Below, in pieces: positions 8,033 to 17,107 of a DNA stretch of 44,821 bases. The translations under genes and the position numbers were made by a program. This DNA is from Leptolyngbya sp. FACHB-60 (lineage in GTDB: Bacteria > Cyanobacteriota > Cyanobacteriia > Phormidesmidales > Phormidesmidaceae): assembly GCF_014695775.1 (NCBI RefSeq), contig NZ_JACJOX010000076.1, positions 1 to 44,821 on the forward strand. The letters are read 5' to 3'. A model generated the notes under the pieces. It searched no databases, was not told where the DNA came from, and saw nothing but the letters and a program-made list of their open reading frames with translations. How positions within the stretch are numbered: the first letter of the stretch is position 1; the number at the start of each line of letters is the position of its first letter.

Positions 8033-8116
8033 TGCGGAACCCGGGACTTGAACCCGGAAGTTATTGCTAACACTAGGACCTGAACCTAGCGCGTCTACCA
8101 ATTCCGCCAGTTCCGC
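8033..8116 (-). tRNA. tRNA-Leu(CAG)
   Basis: Read on the minus strand, a seven-base acceptor stem GCGGAAC (8116-8110) pairs with GTTCCGC (8040-8034), followed by discriminator A at 8033. The D-arm region GGCGGAATTGGTAGACGC is typical of leucine tRNAs. The anticodon stem CTAGG/CCTAG encloses loop TTCAGGT, giving anticodon CAG. A long variable arm precedes the T-arm CCGGGTTCAAGTCCCGG. The long variable arm makes it class II, as expected for Leu. The 3' CCA is not encoded. Confidence 0.97.
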
Positions 8117-8306
8117 TGGCTGGGCGTATTACCGCCGCGATTTGTAATCATGCACTGAGTTTGCACCAGAGTCAAGTGTGTAAAAAAAGATTTCGTGATT
8201 TTAAGTGAATCGGCTATCCTGATGTGGCCAAGCCCGGCAAATAAGTCTTGATTACTGTGGCGAAATTGATGATTTCGAGTAGAATCTAGACGAAATTTGG
8301 GAAAAG

Positions 8307-9674
8307 GTGGAGTTATCAGTCGTGGAGGACACCGCTATCGTTACGTCCATTGGTTTACCCAACCCTGTAGCCGCTGCCGAAGCGGATGGTGCTGTCCTTG
8401 AAATTATTGGCGGTACTCCCCTGAGGGGTCAAGCGACCATCAGTGGAGCCAAAAACTCCGCCTTGGTGGTCATGGCTGGTACCCTGCTCTGCTCGCAACC
8501 CTGCCGCATTCGCAATATTCCTCACCTGATGGATATTGAGCGCATGGGGGAGGTGCTTACCGCCCTCGGGGTAGGTCTTAAGCGCGAAGACGATGCCCTG
8601 GTGGTAGATGCCACCACCATTGCCCACACCAAAGCCCCCTACGACGTAGTGAGCCGTCTACGAGCTAGCTTTTTTGTCATCGGCCCCCTACTGGCCCGCA
8701 TGGGGGTAGCTCGCATTCCTCTACCCGGCGGCTGCGCGATCGGGGCTCGCCCGGTAGAGCTGCACGTGCGCGGGCTTCAGGCCATGGGGGCCGATGTGCA
8801 CATTGAGCACGGCACCGTACACGCCTATGTACCCGGCAGCGGCGGACGCCTGCAAGGGGCTAGAATTTACCTCGACTACCCCAGCGTGGGGGCTACCGAA
8901 ACCCTGATGATGGCCGCCACGCTGGCCGACGGCGAAACCATCATCGAAAACGCCGCCCAAGAGCCTGAAGTCACCGACTTGGCCAATTTTTGCCGGGCCA
9001 TGGGGGCGCGGATTCGCGGCGCGGGCACCAACACCATTACCATCGTCGGGGTGCCTAGCCTGCACAGCACCGACTACGGCATCATTCCCGATCGCATTGA
9101 GGCCGGCACTCTGCTAGTGGCGGGGGCGATCACCCGCTCTGAAATCAGCCTACATCCGGTGATTCCTGAGCACCTCACCGCCGTGATTGCCAAGCTTCAA
9201 GAAATTGGCGGGCAGGTGGTGGTCGATGGCCCCAGCCGCGTGCGCTACGTGCCCTCTCACACCATTACCCCCACCGATATTCAAACCGGGCCATTTCCGG
9301 GCTTTCCCACCGATATGCAGGCCCAGTTTATGGCGCTGATGGCGGTCTGTGAGGGCAGCAGCCTGATCACCGAAACGGTGTTTGAAAATCGCCTGCGCCA
9401 CGTAGCCGAGCTTAATCGTATGGGGGCCGACATTCGCCTCAATGGCAACTGCGCCATTATCAAGGGCGTTCACCAGCTCTCGGGGGCCCCGGTACTGGCC
9501 ACCGACCTGCGAGCCTCGGCTGCTCTAGTGCTGGCCGGTCTAGCGGCCAAAGGCACCACCACCATCCAGGGTCTACACCACCTCGATCGCGGCTACGACG
9601 ATTTGGAGGGCAAGCTCCGGTCCCTGGGCGCAAACCTGCGTCGCTACCACGATGGCTCGGTTCCTGTTATTTAG
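8307..9674 (+). CDS. murA: UDP-N-acetylglucosamine 1-carboxyvinyltransferase
   Basis: First committed enzyme of peptidoglycan synthesis: transfers enolpyruvate from PEP to UDP-GlcNAc. Family motifs are 'GGTPLRGQATISGAKNSALVVMAG' with the conserved Lys-Asn pair, 'PLPGGCAIGARPVELH' with the reactive cysteine (the fosfomycin target), 'DRIEAGTLLVAGAITRSEI', 'FPGFPTDMQAQFMAL' and 'ADLRASAALVLAGLAAKGTT'. The frame opens at GTG 8307 (455 residues). An in-frame GTG at 8322 has a better ribosome site (AAGGtGGAG) and may be the true start. Either way there is a roughly 30-residue N-terminal extension. It is followed by a strong terminator, so probably monocistronic. Confidence 0.96.
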   Translation: MELSVVEDTAIVTSIGLPNPVAAAEADGAVLEIIGGTPLRGQATISGAKNSALVVMAGTLLCSQPCRIRNIPHLMDIERMGEVLTALGVGLKREDDALVVDATTIAHTKAPYDVVSRLRASFFVIGPLLARMGVARIPLPGGCAIGARPVELHVRGLQAMGADVHIEHGTVHAYVPGSGGRLQGARIYLDYPSVGATETLMMAATLADGETIIENAAQEPEVTDLANFCRAMGARIRGAGTNTITIVGVPSLHSTDYGIIPDRIEAGTLLVAGAITRSEISLHPVIPEHLTAVIAKLQEIGGQVVVDGPSRVRYVPSHTITPTDIQTGPFPGFPTDMQAQFMALMAVCEGSSLITETVFENRLRHVAELNRMGADIRLNGNCAIIKGVHQLSGAPVLATDLRASAALVLAGLAAKGTTTIQGLHHLDRGYDDLEGKLRSLGANLRRYHDGSVPVI

Positions 9675-9706
9675 CATTAGGCGCTAACAGCGATCGCACG
9701 CACAAC

Positions 9707-9744
9707 GGGGCCAGGGTAGGAAGCTGCCTTGGCCCTTTGCTTTT
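9707..9744 (+). terminator. Rho-independent terminator after murA
   Basis: GGGGCCAGGGTAGG (9707-9720) pairs with CTGCCTTGGCCC (9724-9735), with one or two mismatches or G-U pairs and a short loop. It is followed by TTTGCTTTT, 33 bases past the murA stop. Confidence 0.75.
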
Positions 9745-9846
9745 AGGGCTATAAATTGTGGCGGCGATCGCACTCTTCTATACAGATCAGCCACCCAACC
9801 GGCACCTTACACTAGCAACAGCAATCTTCTACTGGTTGACTCGTCT

Positions 9847-11238
9847 ATGACCCTGGCTCGCCCCGCTACTGACTGGGATGCTCTAGCTCAAGCCTTTGGC
9901 ACGATCGAAACTATTCGCGACCCCAACCAGCGCGAGAAACTCTCCAAGGACTATTACTATTTCAGCCCGGTGCTGCAAGGGCAGCTAGCCGACCTCGTGG
10001 CCGATTTGATTGTGCGCCCTACTAGCGAGGCCGAAGTGCTGGCAGCAGCCAAGGTCTGCGTCGAGGCGCGGGTGCCCGTCACCGTGCGAGGGGCGGGCAC
10101 CGGCAACTATGGCCAGTGCATTCCCCTCGAGGGCGGAGTGGTGCTAGATCTGAGCAAAATGAATGCGGTAAAGCGGGTAGAGCCAGGGGTGGCCTGGGTG
10201 GAGCCGGGGGCCAAGCTGGCGGCGATCGACAAAGTGACCCGTGAAACCGGCTGGGAATTGCGGATGTACCCCTCGACCTACCGCACGGCGACCATTGGCG
10301 GCTTTATTGGCGGCGGCAGCGGCGGCATTGGGTCGATTAGCTATGGGCAATTGCGCGATCGCGGCAACCTCAACGCCGTACGCGTAGTCACCTTCGAAGA
10401 CCATCCTCGGGTGATCGAGCTACGCGGCGACGAGGTGCAAAAGGTCAACCATGCCTACGGCACCAACGGCATTATTACCGGGCTAGAAATTCCCCTGGGT
10501 CCAGCCTACCCCTGGGCGGAAGTAATTGTGGCCTTCGATGACTTTATGACCGCCGCCCACTTTGGCCAAGCCCTGGGCGATGCCGATGGCCTGATCAAAA
10601 AGCTGATCAGCATCCACGCCTGGCCGATCCCCAGCTATTTTGCGCCGCTGAAGCCCTACTTGCCTGAGGGCAAAGCGGTGGCACTGCTGATGGTGGCCGA
10701 GCCTTCCCTAGCTCTGTTTGGCGAATTGGTGAAGGGATTTGGCGGCACTATCACCTCCAGCAAATCGGCCCAGGAGGCCAGCAAAGGCGCTCCCCTGGCC
10801 GAGTTCACCTGGAACCACACCACTCTCCACGCCCGCAGCGTTGACCCCTCGCTCACTTACTTGCAAACTCTGTTTCCCTACGATCCGAAGCTGGAGCGGG
10901 TGCGCCACTTCCATGAACACTTTGGCGACGAGGTGATCATGCATCTGGAGTATCTGCGCATGGGGGGCAACACGATTCCGGCGGCGCTGCAAATTGTGCG
11001 CTACTCGACCCCTGAACGGCTGGCGGAAATTATTCGCTACCACGAAGACAACGGCGCGCTGATTGCTAACCCCCACACCTATCTGCTCGAAGACGGCGGC
11101 ATGAAAAAGGTGGACGCGGTTCAGGTAGATTTCAAAGCCGAGGTTGACCCCTACGGGCTGCTCAACCCCGGCAAAATGCGCGGCTGGCTAGAGCGAGTTG
11201 AGGCGTCAACCAAGGGCTCTTTCCCCGCATCCAACTAA
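9847..11238 (+). CDS. FAD-linked oxidase (PCMH/GlcD-like), substrate unknown
   Basis: A 463-residue soluble flavoprotein of the PCMH/VAO FAD-binding type. The FAD domain spans about residues 40-220: 'LIVRPTSEAEVLAAAKVCVEARVPVTVRGAGTG', where the usual N-x-xG pocket is formed by RGAGTGNYGQ, and 'PSTYRTATIGGFIGGGSGGIGSISYGQLRD'. The C-terminus ends in 'VDPYGLLNPGKMRGW', the common LNPGK finish of glycolate/lactate oxidase relatives. No Fe-S domain is present and there is no glcE/glcF partner. Its substrate is therefore unassigned; a hydroxyacid dehydrogenase is an inference. ATG start, no clear Shine-Dalgarno, transcribed alone. Confidence 0.85.
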   Translation: MTLARPATDWDALAQAFGTIETIRDPNQREKLSKDYYYFSPVLQGQLADLVADLIVRPTSEAEVLAAAKVCVEARVPVTVRGAGTGNYGQCIPLEGGVVLDLSKMNAVKRVEPGVAWVEPGAKLAAIDKVTRETGWELRMYPSTYRTATIGGFIGGGSGGIGSISYGQLRDRGNLNAVRVVTFEDHPRVIELRGDEVQKVNHAYGTNGIITGLEIPLGPAYPWAEVIVAFDDFMTAAHFGQALGDADGLIKKLISIHAWPIPSYFAPLKPYLPEGKAVALLMVAEPSLALFGELVKGFGGTITSSKSAQEASKGAPLAEFTWNHTTLHARSVDPSLTYLQTLFPYDPKLERVRHFHEHFGDEVIMHLEYLRMGGNTIPAALQIVRYSTPERLAEIIRYHEDNGALIANPHTYLLEDGGMKKVDAVQVDFKAEVDPYGLLNPGKMRGWLERVEASTKGSFPASN

Positions 11239-11288
11239 AACCTTGTTCAAGGTTATCTGCCGCCGCACAACTTTGCCGTCGGCTGTCT

Positions 11289-12110
11289 TTACCGACCGAT
11301 TGCTTTCGAAAAATCAGTATTTTTTAAGTTCCCCTGGTCAAATTGAGCATTGGTTAGATTGGCTCCTCGAAAAGAGGTGCCAATCAGCTGGCTGACCCCG
11401 TGACCCAATGCCTGCAGCGAGCAGATGGCAAACCCTACATAGGCCAGCGACAAAGCGCCCAAGCAAACCCCCCAGATGTATTGCCTAGCGCTCAAATGGG
11501 CGATCGCCGCAGTCCATACTAAAAAGGAGAACCCATAGGCCGCAATTGCGCCCAAGGCGGGAATGATCACTCCCATGGGCTTCTTAGCCATCAAACCGAA
11601 GACGACCGCGAGGCCGGCCCCGGCAACTGCACCTGCGATCGCAGCCTTAAGGCTCTGGTCAAAGTAGTTGCCAAGGTAGAAAAAACCTACCAACGCCGCC
11701 GAACACACGCCAGATAGGTGCATCCCTGCTCGACCAACCCTGCCACCCCACCCGAATAAAGCGCGGCTAGCCGAACCAACCCCCGCCACTCCTGAAAAGA
11801 TGTGTAGCATTACGACAGACATCCAGGCCGATTGCTCTGGCGTCTGCCCCAAAGCGCCAAAAACCATGTGGCTCAGTCCATAGGCAAGCGCTAAAGCAAA
11901 CGCTCCAGCAACCACAAGCGGTAGAAACACTTGGCGACGGGTCTGTCCTGTTCTAGCGCGCTCAAAATTAGCCCCCACCAGTTGGGCATGGCCAAAGTTA
12001 CAGCCTCGAATATCAGAACCTTCAAAATCAGCACCACTCAGGTTTCTGCCCCTAAAGGAGCGGTTGCGTAAATCCCGATTGCTAAAATCGAGGGAATCCA
12101 AATCACCCAT
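11289..12110 (-). CDS. pentapeptide-repeat membrane protein
   Basis: A 273-residue protein in three parts. Residues about 5-53 are pentapeptide repeats (A(D/N)LxX-type: DFSNRDLRNRSFRGRNLSGADFEGSDIRGCNFGHAQLVG in short steps). Residues about 60-240 hold five or six hydrophobic segments rich in Gly/Ala. The last 30 residues return to pentapeptides (SFRGANLTNAQFDQGNLKNTDFSKA). Pentapeptides form a right-handed beta-helix. Here both ends probably sit on the same side of a membrane. Only about six C-terminal repeats are left before the stop, so the tail may be truncated. Function is unknown. Its start codon is nine bases from that of the divergent gene at 12120. Confidence 0.82.
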   Translation of the reverse strand: MGDLDSLDFSNRDLRNRSFRGRNLSGADFEGSDIRGCNFGHAQLVGANFERARTGQTRRQVFLPLVVAGAFALALAYGLSHMVFGALGQTPEQSAWMSVVMLHIFSGVAGVGSASRALFGWGGRVGRAGMHLSGVCSAALVGFFYLGNYFDQSLKAAIAGAVAGAGLAVVFGLMAKKPMGVIIPALGAIAAYGFSFLVWTAAIAHLSARQYIWGVCLGALSLAYVGFAICSLQALGHGVSQLIGTSFRGANLTNAQFDQGNLKNTDFSKAIGR

Positions 12111-12119
12111 ACGCTATCC

Positions 12120-13010
12120 GTGCTGAAAAGAGTAGGACGACAATGGCAGTTAATAGTCGCAACAGTGCTGTTGCTGCCTTTGATTTTATATGCACAGCTC
12201 TGTTTTCAGCGCCCCCCTCACACGCTGACTCAGCAAACCCTTTTTCCAGGAATTAGCTATCAGCGAAGCGTATATTCTTCGCCTCGCCCCTACATTCTTC
12301 ATCTCATTACCCTTGATTTGACAACCCCTGGCATCCGAGCATTTACTACTCCTGGCAGACCTGCAGACGATCGGGGCGAGACCACTGCACGGACGGCGTC
12401 AGACTTCTTGCAGGAATTTGACCTGCAGCTGGCCATCAATGCCAATTACTTTTATCCGTTTCGTGAAAAGGCACCTTGGGACTTTTATCCCCACACGGGC
12501 GATCGCGTCAATCTGGTGGGCCAAGCTATTTCCAATGGCAATGCCTATGCTTCTGCTGAGGCAGATTGGCCAGCCCTCTGTATTTCTCCAGCTAATCGTG
12601 CCCAAATCTCGGGGACAGGCGAATGTCCTGTCGGTACCGCCCATGCCGTTGCAGGCCGGGATCTGTTAATCCTTAACAACAATCCGGTTGCCCTTAAAGG
12701 TGAGCCCGAGTCGGATCAGCCCTACTCTCGTACGGCAGTTGCTGTAGACAAGACGGGGGAAACTCTATGGTTGGCTATCGTTGATGGCAAGCAGCCTTTC
12801 TACAGTGAGGGCATTACCCTGGCAGAGCTAACCGAAGTCTTCAGTCAGCTTGAGGTTGACACGGCGCTCTGTTTAGACGGTGGGGGTTCATCCACCTTAG
12901 TCGTTAAAACCGGGTCAAGGCCAACGGTTCTAAATGCTCCCATTCATACCAAAATTCTAATGCGGGAGCGTCCGGTGGCTAACCATTTAGGGTTTTACGC
13001 TCAAAAGTGA
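12120..13010 (+). CDS. exported phosphodiester glycosidase-like (NAGPA/DUF2233) protein
   Basis: A 296-residue protein with one N-terminal hydrophobic anchor or signal (about residues 10-28). The NAGPA domain follows: 'YILHLITLDLTTPGIRAFTTPG', 'LAINANYFYP', 'YSRTAVAVDKTGETLWLAIVDG', and the hallmark 'ALCLDGGGSSTLVV' with the catalytic-site DGGGS. Family members hydrolyse sugar phosphodiesters in or outside the envelope; the substrate here is unknown. The start is GTG at 12120, giving 'MLKRVGRQWQLIVATVLLL'. Divergent start codons only nine bases apart mean its promoter must lie inside the neighbouring coding sequence. Confidence 0.87.
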   Translation: MLKRVGRQWQLIVATVLLLPLILYAQLCFQRPPHTLTQQTLFPGISYQRSVYSSPRPYILHLITLDLTTPGIRAFTTPGRPADDRGETTARTASDFLQEFDLQLAINANYFYPFREKAPWDFYPHTGDRVNLVGQAISNGNAYASAEADWPALCISPANRAQISGTGECPVGTAHAVAGRDLLILNNNPVALKGEPESDQPYSRTAVAVDKTGETLWLAIVDGKQPFYSEGITLAELTEVFSQLEVDTALCLDGGGSSTLVVKTGSRPTVLNAPIHTKILMRERPVANHLGFYAQK

Positions 13011-13139
13011 TGTTTCTGCCCCAAAGACGATGCCATAGCTGATTCAGCCGCTTGAATTTTGCGAACCTTCGGACTGTTAAGCTCGCCAATCGTTTCGTCT
13101 GAATTGGCTAACCTTACTGATCACAGAGATGAACAATCT

Positions 13140-13601
13140 ATGCCTCTGCCCATAGAACGTCCGTTTACCGATGAAGACCGAATTGAGTCGCTGAAGGCAG
13201 CCGTATTGGCAGGTATCGCTGCTGGTATGGTGGCGGCTGGGCTCCTGCTGGCCCACCGTGTGCCATCCCTCGGTTGGGACGGGGCGTTAGCCTCGATCGC
13301 ATCGGGTCTCAGCGGCAGCACTTTTTGGGTCAGCGCCGCGATCGCGGGCCTCTCCGGCGGGCTGTTTGGCATTACCTATCGATACGCTGTGCGCCAAGAC
13401 GAAAACTCTCAGCTTAAAGCCGGAGTGGTACTGGCCTTTAGCCTGGTGCGGGGGTTGGCCCTGGTGAATGTGGCGGCGGCGGTGAGCCTGCACGGCTGGC
13501 CCTTTGCAGCGGCGATCGCCGAAAGCCTGCTCATCTTTGCCAGTTCTGCCGCCAGCCTAGAGCTAGCACGGCAGCAGAACTGGATCAAACCCGTGAAATG
13601 A
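13140..13601 (+). CDS. conserved membrane protein, function unknown
   Basis: Probably 153 residues from the ATG at 13140 (MPLPIERPFTDEDRIESLK). The frame stays open to a TTG at 13059, but those 27 extra residues look like non-coding sequence. Four hydrophobic segments are visible at about residues 20-40, 50-75, 95-115 and 120-140 of the short form, with a basic tail (ARQQNWIKPVK). I recognise no named family, although the pattern looks like a cyanobacterial conserved hypothetical. It ends ten bases from the menE stop, on the opposite strand. Confidence 0.72.
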   Translation: MPLPIERPFTDEDRIESLKAAVLAGIAAGMVAAGLLLAHRVPSLGWDGALASIASGLSGSTFWVSAAIAGLSGGLFGITYRYAVRQDENSQLKAGVVLAFSLVRGLALVNVAAAVSLHGWPFAAAIAESLLIFASSAASLELARQQNWIKPVK

Positions 13602-13611
13602 GTCAGGAACT

Positions 13612-14997
13612 TTAACCGTCCATACCTAAAATCTTTTGGGCCAGAGCCAAGGACTGGGGACGGCTGAGTTTGCCCTGGGCGGTTCTAGGCAGGGCACTGA
13701 TGAGAATCCACTGCTTGGGTAGTTTGTAGGGGGCCAGCCGCGATCGCAGGCGATCGGGTAGATCGTGCAGTAAGTTTGGGGAATTGATCACCACCAGGGC
13801 GCAGAGCCGCTGACCCCAGTGATCGCACGGCAACCCCACCACACAGGCATCGCTCACCCAGCCCGTCGCCAGCAGCACCGCCTCAATTTCTTCAGGGAAT
13901 ACGTTCTCGCCGCCGGTAATAATTTTGGTACTGCTGCGCCCAACAATATATAGATAGCCCCCGTCATTGAGATAGCCAATGTCATCGGTGGTGAGAGAAT
14001 TTGCCGCGATCGCCGCCCCAGCAGATGGTAGATATCCCTGGGCTAGGGAATTGGAGCGAATGACAATTTTACCGGGCTGTCCTGATCGCTGGGGCTGGCC
14101 CTGGTCGTTGAGAATAGTGAGATTGACGTGGGGCAGGGGTCTGCCGCTGCTGCGGTGCCCCGCCAAAAATTCCTCTGGTAGTAGGGTGGCGACCTGGGCG
14201 GCGGTTTCGGTCATGCCGTAGGTGAGGGCAACAGGAATTTGATCTGCCTGGGCTTGGTCGAGGAGCGATCGCCAGGCTGGAGCGCCCCCCAGCAACACCG
14301 CCCGAAAACTCCGCAGCCAGGGGATAAACTCACCGCCCAAAGCCAGCAATTCTTGCAGCTGAGTCGGTACTAGTGAGAGAAACCCACCGCTGGGCAAAGC
14401 AGCTCTTTTTCCGCCTTTGAGGTCACTGTAGGATTGCAGTGCCAGACAGCCTCCCGAAGCCAGCACCCGTAGCGCCTGCATTAGCCCGCTGACGTGAAAC
14501 AGCGGCAGCACACAGTAGGATTGCACGGCCCCAACCCCAAAGTGAGATCGAAATCCTTCAATGGAGACGTTCAAGGTATCCCAGCTATGCACCGCAAATT
14601 TGATCTGTCCGGACGAGCCGCCTGTGGGAATGAGAATTTGCCCTGGCTGACTTGCCGCTACCTGGCAGGGGTAGCTCTTAATTTTCAGCCCAACTGGAGC
14701 ATCCCACTTAGGGTTGACTAGGGCTTGCACCTGCTGGCGCTCGCGATCGCTCCAGCGAGGATTGACCAATACCACGGTGCAGCCTTCTGACCAAGCGGCC
14801 ATGCAGGTCGCCAAAAACTGAAGCGGGTCAGGTTCGGCAATCAAGACTCCGGGGGTGTGTGAACCGCAGGATTCTCTGTAGGTCGCAAAAACAGGGGTAA
14901 GTTCGCTTAAACGCTGCCAAAACTCCTGACTGCTAGGGCCAATTAGCCAATCGTCCCCCCAGCGAGTTTGAAGCAGCGCCTTTAGAGTCTGTCCCAT
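13612..14997 (-). CDS. menE: o-succinylbenzoate-CoA ligase
   Basis: Activates o-succinylbenzoate to its CoA thioester, in the pathway to phylloquinone (vitamin K1), the secondary acceptor of photosystem I. The ANL-superfamily motifs are present: phosphate loop IPTGGSSGQIK, 'ALTYGMTETAAQVATL', 'TDDIGYLNDGGYLYIVGRSS', 'KIITGGENVFPEEIEAVL', and the C-terminal PRTAQGKLSR with the catalytic lysine. I take ATG 14997 as the start (461 residues); the frame extends nine codons further to a TTG. With the ATG it overlaps menC by 16 bases, which supports coupling in a menA-menC-menE operon. Confidence 0.93.
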   Translation of the reverse strand: MGQTLKALLQTRWGDDWLIGPSSQEFWQRLSELTPVFATYRESCGSHTPGVLIAEPDPLQFLATCMAAWSEGCTVVLVNPRWSDRERQQVQALVNPKWDAPVGLKIKSYPCQVAASQPGQILIPTGGSSGQIKFAVHSWDTLNVSIEGFRSHFGVGAVQSYCVLPLFHVSGLMQALRVLASGGCLALQSYSDLKGGKRAALPSGGFLSLVPTQLQELLALGGEFIPWLRSFRAVLLGGAPAWRSLLDQAQADQIPVALTYGMTETAAQVATLLPEEFLAGHRSSGRPLPHVNLTILNDQGQPQRSGQPGKIVIRSNSLAQGYLPSAGAAIAANSLTTDDIGYLNDGGYLYIVGRSSTKIITGGENVFPEEIEAVLLATGWVSDACVVGLPCDHWGQRLCALVVINSPNLLHDLPDRLRSRLAPYKLPKQWILISALPRTAQGKLSRPQSLALAQKILGMDG

Positions 14998-15980
14998 AGT
15001 TCGGCGGGGGTGAGGGTATCCCAATCGTCGGCAAACCAGCCCTGGGTACCAAAGCCCAGGGCTGGCGCCGGGGAAGGAGAACAGCGGGCGGCAACTGCCA
15101 ATGCGGCCTGTCGTCCGATCACAGTTTCAAAGGCAGAGGAAAAGACGAGGCGGGGCTGATACTGTTGACAGAATGCTTCTAACTTCTGGGGTGAACCGGC
15201 GATCGCAGGTTTGACCACAAACACCCCTCGCCAGCCCCGTTGCCAACAATTCTCTAGCTGAGCCACTGTAGCGACCGACTCATCTAGGGCGATCGCGGTT
15301 TGATATCGCTCCCCCAATGCTGTCATCGCTGTTAGCTGACTGGGCGGCAACGGCTGCTCCAGGTGTTCAACCGTGGCCAACTGCGGACTGGCATTGATGC
15401 GATCGCAGGCTGCCAGCCATTGCTCGGCCTGGGCCAGATTCAGCCCGCCATTGGCATCCAGCCGCAGTCGAGCATCGGGGGGCAGGGCTTGCACCAACTG
15501 ATTTAACCAGTAAATTTCGTCAGCGATGGGATGCACGCCAATTTTCCACTTTAAAGTGCGATGGCCTTGAGCTATGCGCTGGGAAGCGATTTCTACCGCC
15601 GTTTCGCCAGCGGGCAGAAGGCCGCAGATGGCTGCGTTAGCAAAGCTATCCGCAGGAATCGCCGGTTCTTGCCCACCAGCAGAGTTTTCCGTATCTAAGT
15701 CCGCCGCTGCCGACTCTAGCCCAAACTGGGTGGCCGGCAGCCCATTGGGAATGGGCTGCGATCGCCATTCTTCCCCCTGAGCCTGGCAAAACGCTAGGGC
15801 TTCTGTCACCGATTCGCTGCCAAACCAAGGAATCGGGGCCACTTCGCCGTAGCCCACTCGCCCCAGGCCATCTGTCAGACGAATTAGCAGGCCCTCTCGC
15901 CATACCCACGGGCCGTGGGCGGTGTGCAATGGCTGAGCAAATCGCCTACGGTAAGAGCGAACCACTAGCTCAACGCCCAT
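14982..15980 (-). CDS. menC: o-succinylbenzoate synthase
   Basis: Dehydrates SHCHC to o-succinylbenzoate, the step before MenE. The 332-residue enolase-superfamily protein keeps the key sites: 'LKWKIGV' (catalytic lysine), 'RLDANGGL' (metal Asp), 'EHLEQPL' (metal Glu), 'ALDES' (metal Asp) and 'VVKPAIAG' (second lysine). It starts at an ATG and overlaps menA by 11 bases and menE by 16. The other men genes (menF, menD, menB, menG) are not in the window. Confidence 0.95.
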   Translation of the reverse strand: MGVELVVRSYRRRFAQPLHTAHGPWVWREGLLIRLTDGLGRVGYGEVAPIPWFGSESVTEALAFCQAQGEEWRSQPIPNGLPATQFGLESAAADLDTENSAGGQEPAIPADSFANAAICGLLPAGETAVEIASQRIAQGHRTLKWKIGVHPIADEIYWLNQLVQALPPDARLRLDANGGLNLAQAEQWLAACDRINASPQLATVEHLEQPLPPSQLTAMTALGERYQTAIALDESVATVAQLENCWQRGWRGVFVVKPAIAGSPQKLEAFCQQYQPRLVFSSAFETVIGRQAALAVAARCSPSPAPALGFGTQGWFADDWDTLTPAELWDRL

Positions 15981-16881
15981 AGGCGCTTAGCCAAAACCCC
16001 AGGCTCAACAGCACCCCGCTCCAAAAGTGAAAGCCAATGGCAAAGAATTTGGCGTTGAAGACCCGCTGGGGTTGGTCGTGGTAGCGGGTAACGTGGCGAC
16101 TCAACCGCCAGGCCGACGGCAGGCTGCCAAATACTAGTGCTGTCCAGATAGGGAATAGGCCAAGCACCAGGCCCAAGGCAGCGATCGCAAACACAATCCC
16201 ACATACCCATGGAATGAGCGCCGCCCCTCGCTTTGTGCCCAGACGCACAATGGGCGATCGCTTGCCCGCCGCAATATCATCCTCCACCTGGTGAAAGTGG
16301 GAGCAAAACAGCACCAGAGTCGTGGTCAGCCCCACCATCACCCCTGCCATTTGGCTACTCCAAGACCAGCTCTGGGTCTGGCTATAGTAGGCCGCCCCCA
16401 TGGCCAGGGGGCCAAAGCTAAAAAAGCACAGCACTTCTCCCAGCCCCTGGTAGCCCAGGCGAAAGGGTGGCCCCTGGTACATGTAGCCCAGTCCGCAGCA
16501 CAGCAGGACGATCGCCAGCACGGTGGGGTCTTGCTGGTAGGCCGCGATCGCCACAATGCCGGCGATGCCTAAGCCCAAACACAGGTTTGCTAAAGCAAAA
16601 ACCAATCGCCGACTGCGCGTGAGGTTAACAACAGAATGCGCCTTATTGACATCAATGCCTGTCTCCGAGTCAAACACATCATTACTGAGGTTTTCCCAGG
16701 CCAAAATAAGCACCGCCGCCAACAGAAATAGCGCAAAAATACCGCCGTCAAACTGGCCAGTTTCAGCGTAGGCGATCGCACTGCCCACCACCATCGGCAT
16801 GATGGCAACGCTATACATAGGGGGCTTTATAGCCGCTAGCCAAAGTTTGCGGTCAGCTTGGTTTACCGATTGGGTGGTCAT
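15970..16881 (-). CDS. menA: 1,4-dihydroxy-2-naphthoate phytyltransferase
   Basis: Integral-membrane UbiA-family prenyltransferase that attaches the phytyl chain in phylloquinone synthesis. It has 303 residues with about eight or nine helices. The first Asp-rich motif is NDVFDSETGIDVNKAHSVVNLT (in the first quarter); the second, weaker, is in 'SHFHQVEDDIAAGKRSPIV'. 'YMYQGPPFRLGYQGLGE' is the typical MenA loop. It starts at an ATG and leads the operon, followed by menC and menE. The upstream promoter presumably lies in 16882-17000. Confidence 0.94.
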   Translation of the reverse strand: MTTQSVNQADRKLWLAAIKPPMYSVAIMPMVVGSAIAYAETGQFDGGIFALFLLAAVLILAWENLSNDVFDSETGIDVNKAHSVVNLTRSRRLVFALANLCLGLGIAGIVAIAAYQQDPTVLAIVLLCCGLGYMYQGPPFRLGYQGLGEVLCFFSFGPLAMGAAYYSQTQSWSWSSQMAGVMVGLTTTLVLFCSHFHQVEDDIAAGKRSPIVRLGTKRGAALIPWVCGIVFAIAALGLVLGLFPIWTALVFGSLPSAWRLSRHVTRYHDQPQRVFNAKFFAIGFHFWSGVLLSLGFWLSAYGR

Positions 16882-17107
16882 AGCACTGTAATTCCTTCAG
16901 GCCTAGCATATCGCTAAGCCGGACCCTGGCCGAAGCCAACTTTACAATCCTCCCTTTCTCCACGCTGCTAAATATACGTAGGCGTTAGTCTAAAAAATTA
17001 CGTAAAAATCCATAGTAAATTGTGAATTTAGCTTGTGCATATTAAAGCCACAGGCATCTGTCGCGTCGGGCGGGGTCTAGTGCATCTACCCTGTGGAGAC
17101 TTCAACT

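Noticed and set aside
8220..8300. murA promoter (TTGATT ... TAGAAT)
   Set aside because: The spacing between the boxes is about 26 bases, too long for a standard promoter.
13059..13139. N-terminal extension of the membrane protein at 13140
   Set aside because: It begins with TTG, lacks a ribosome site and reads like intergenic sequence.
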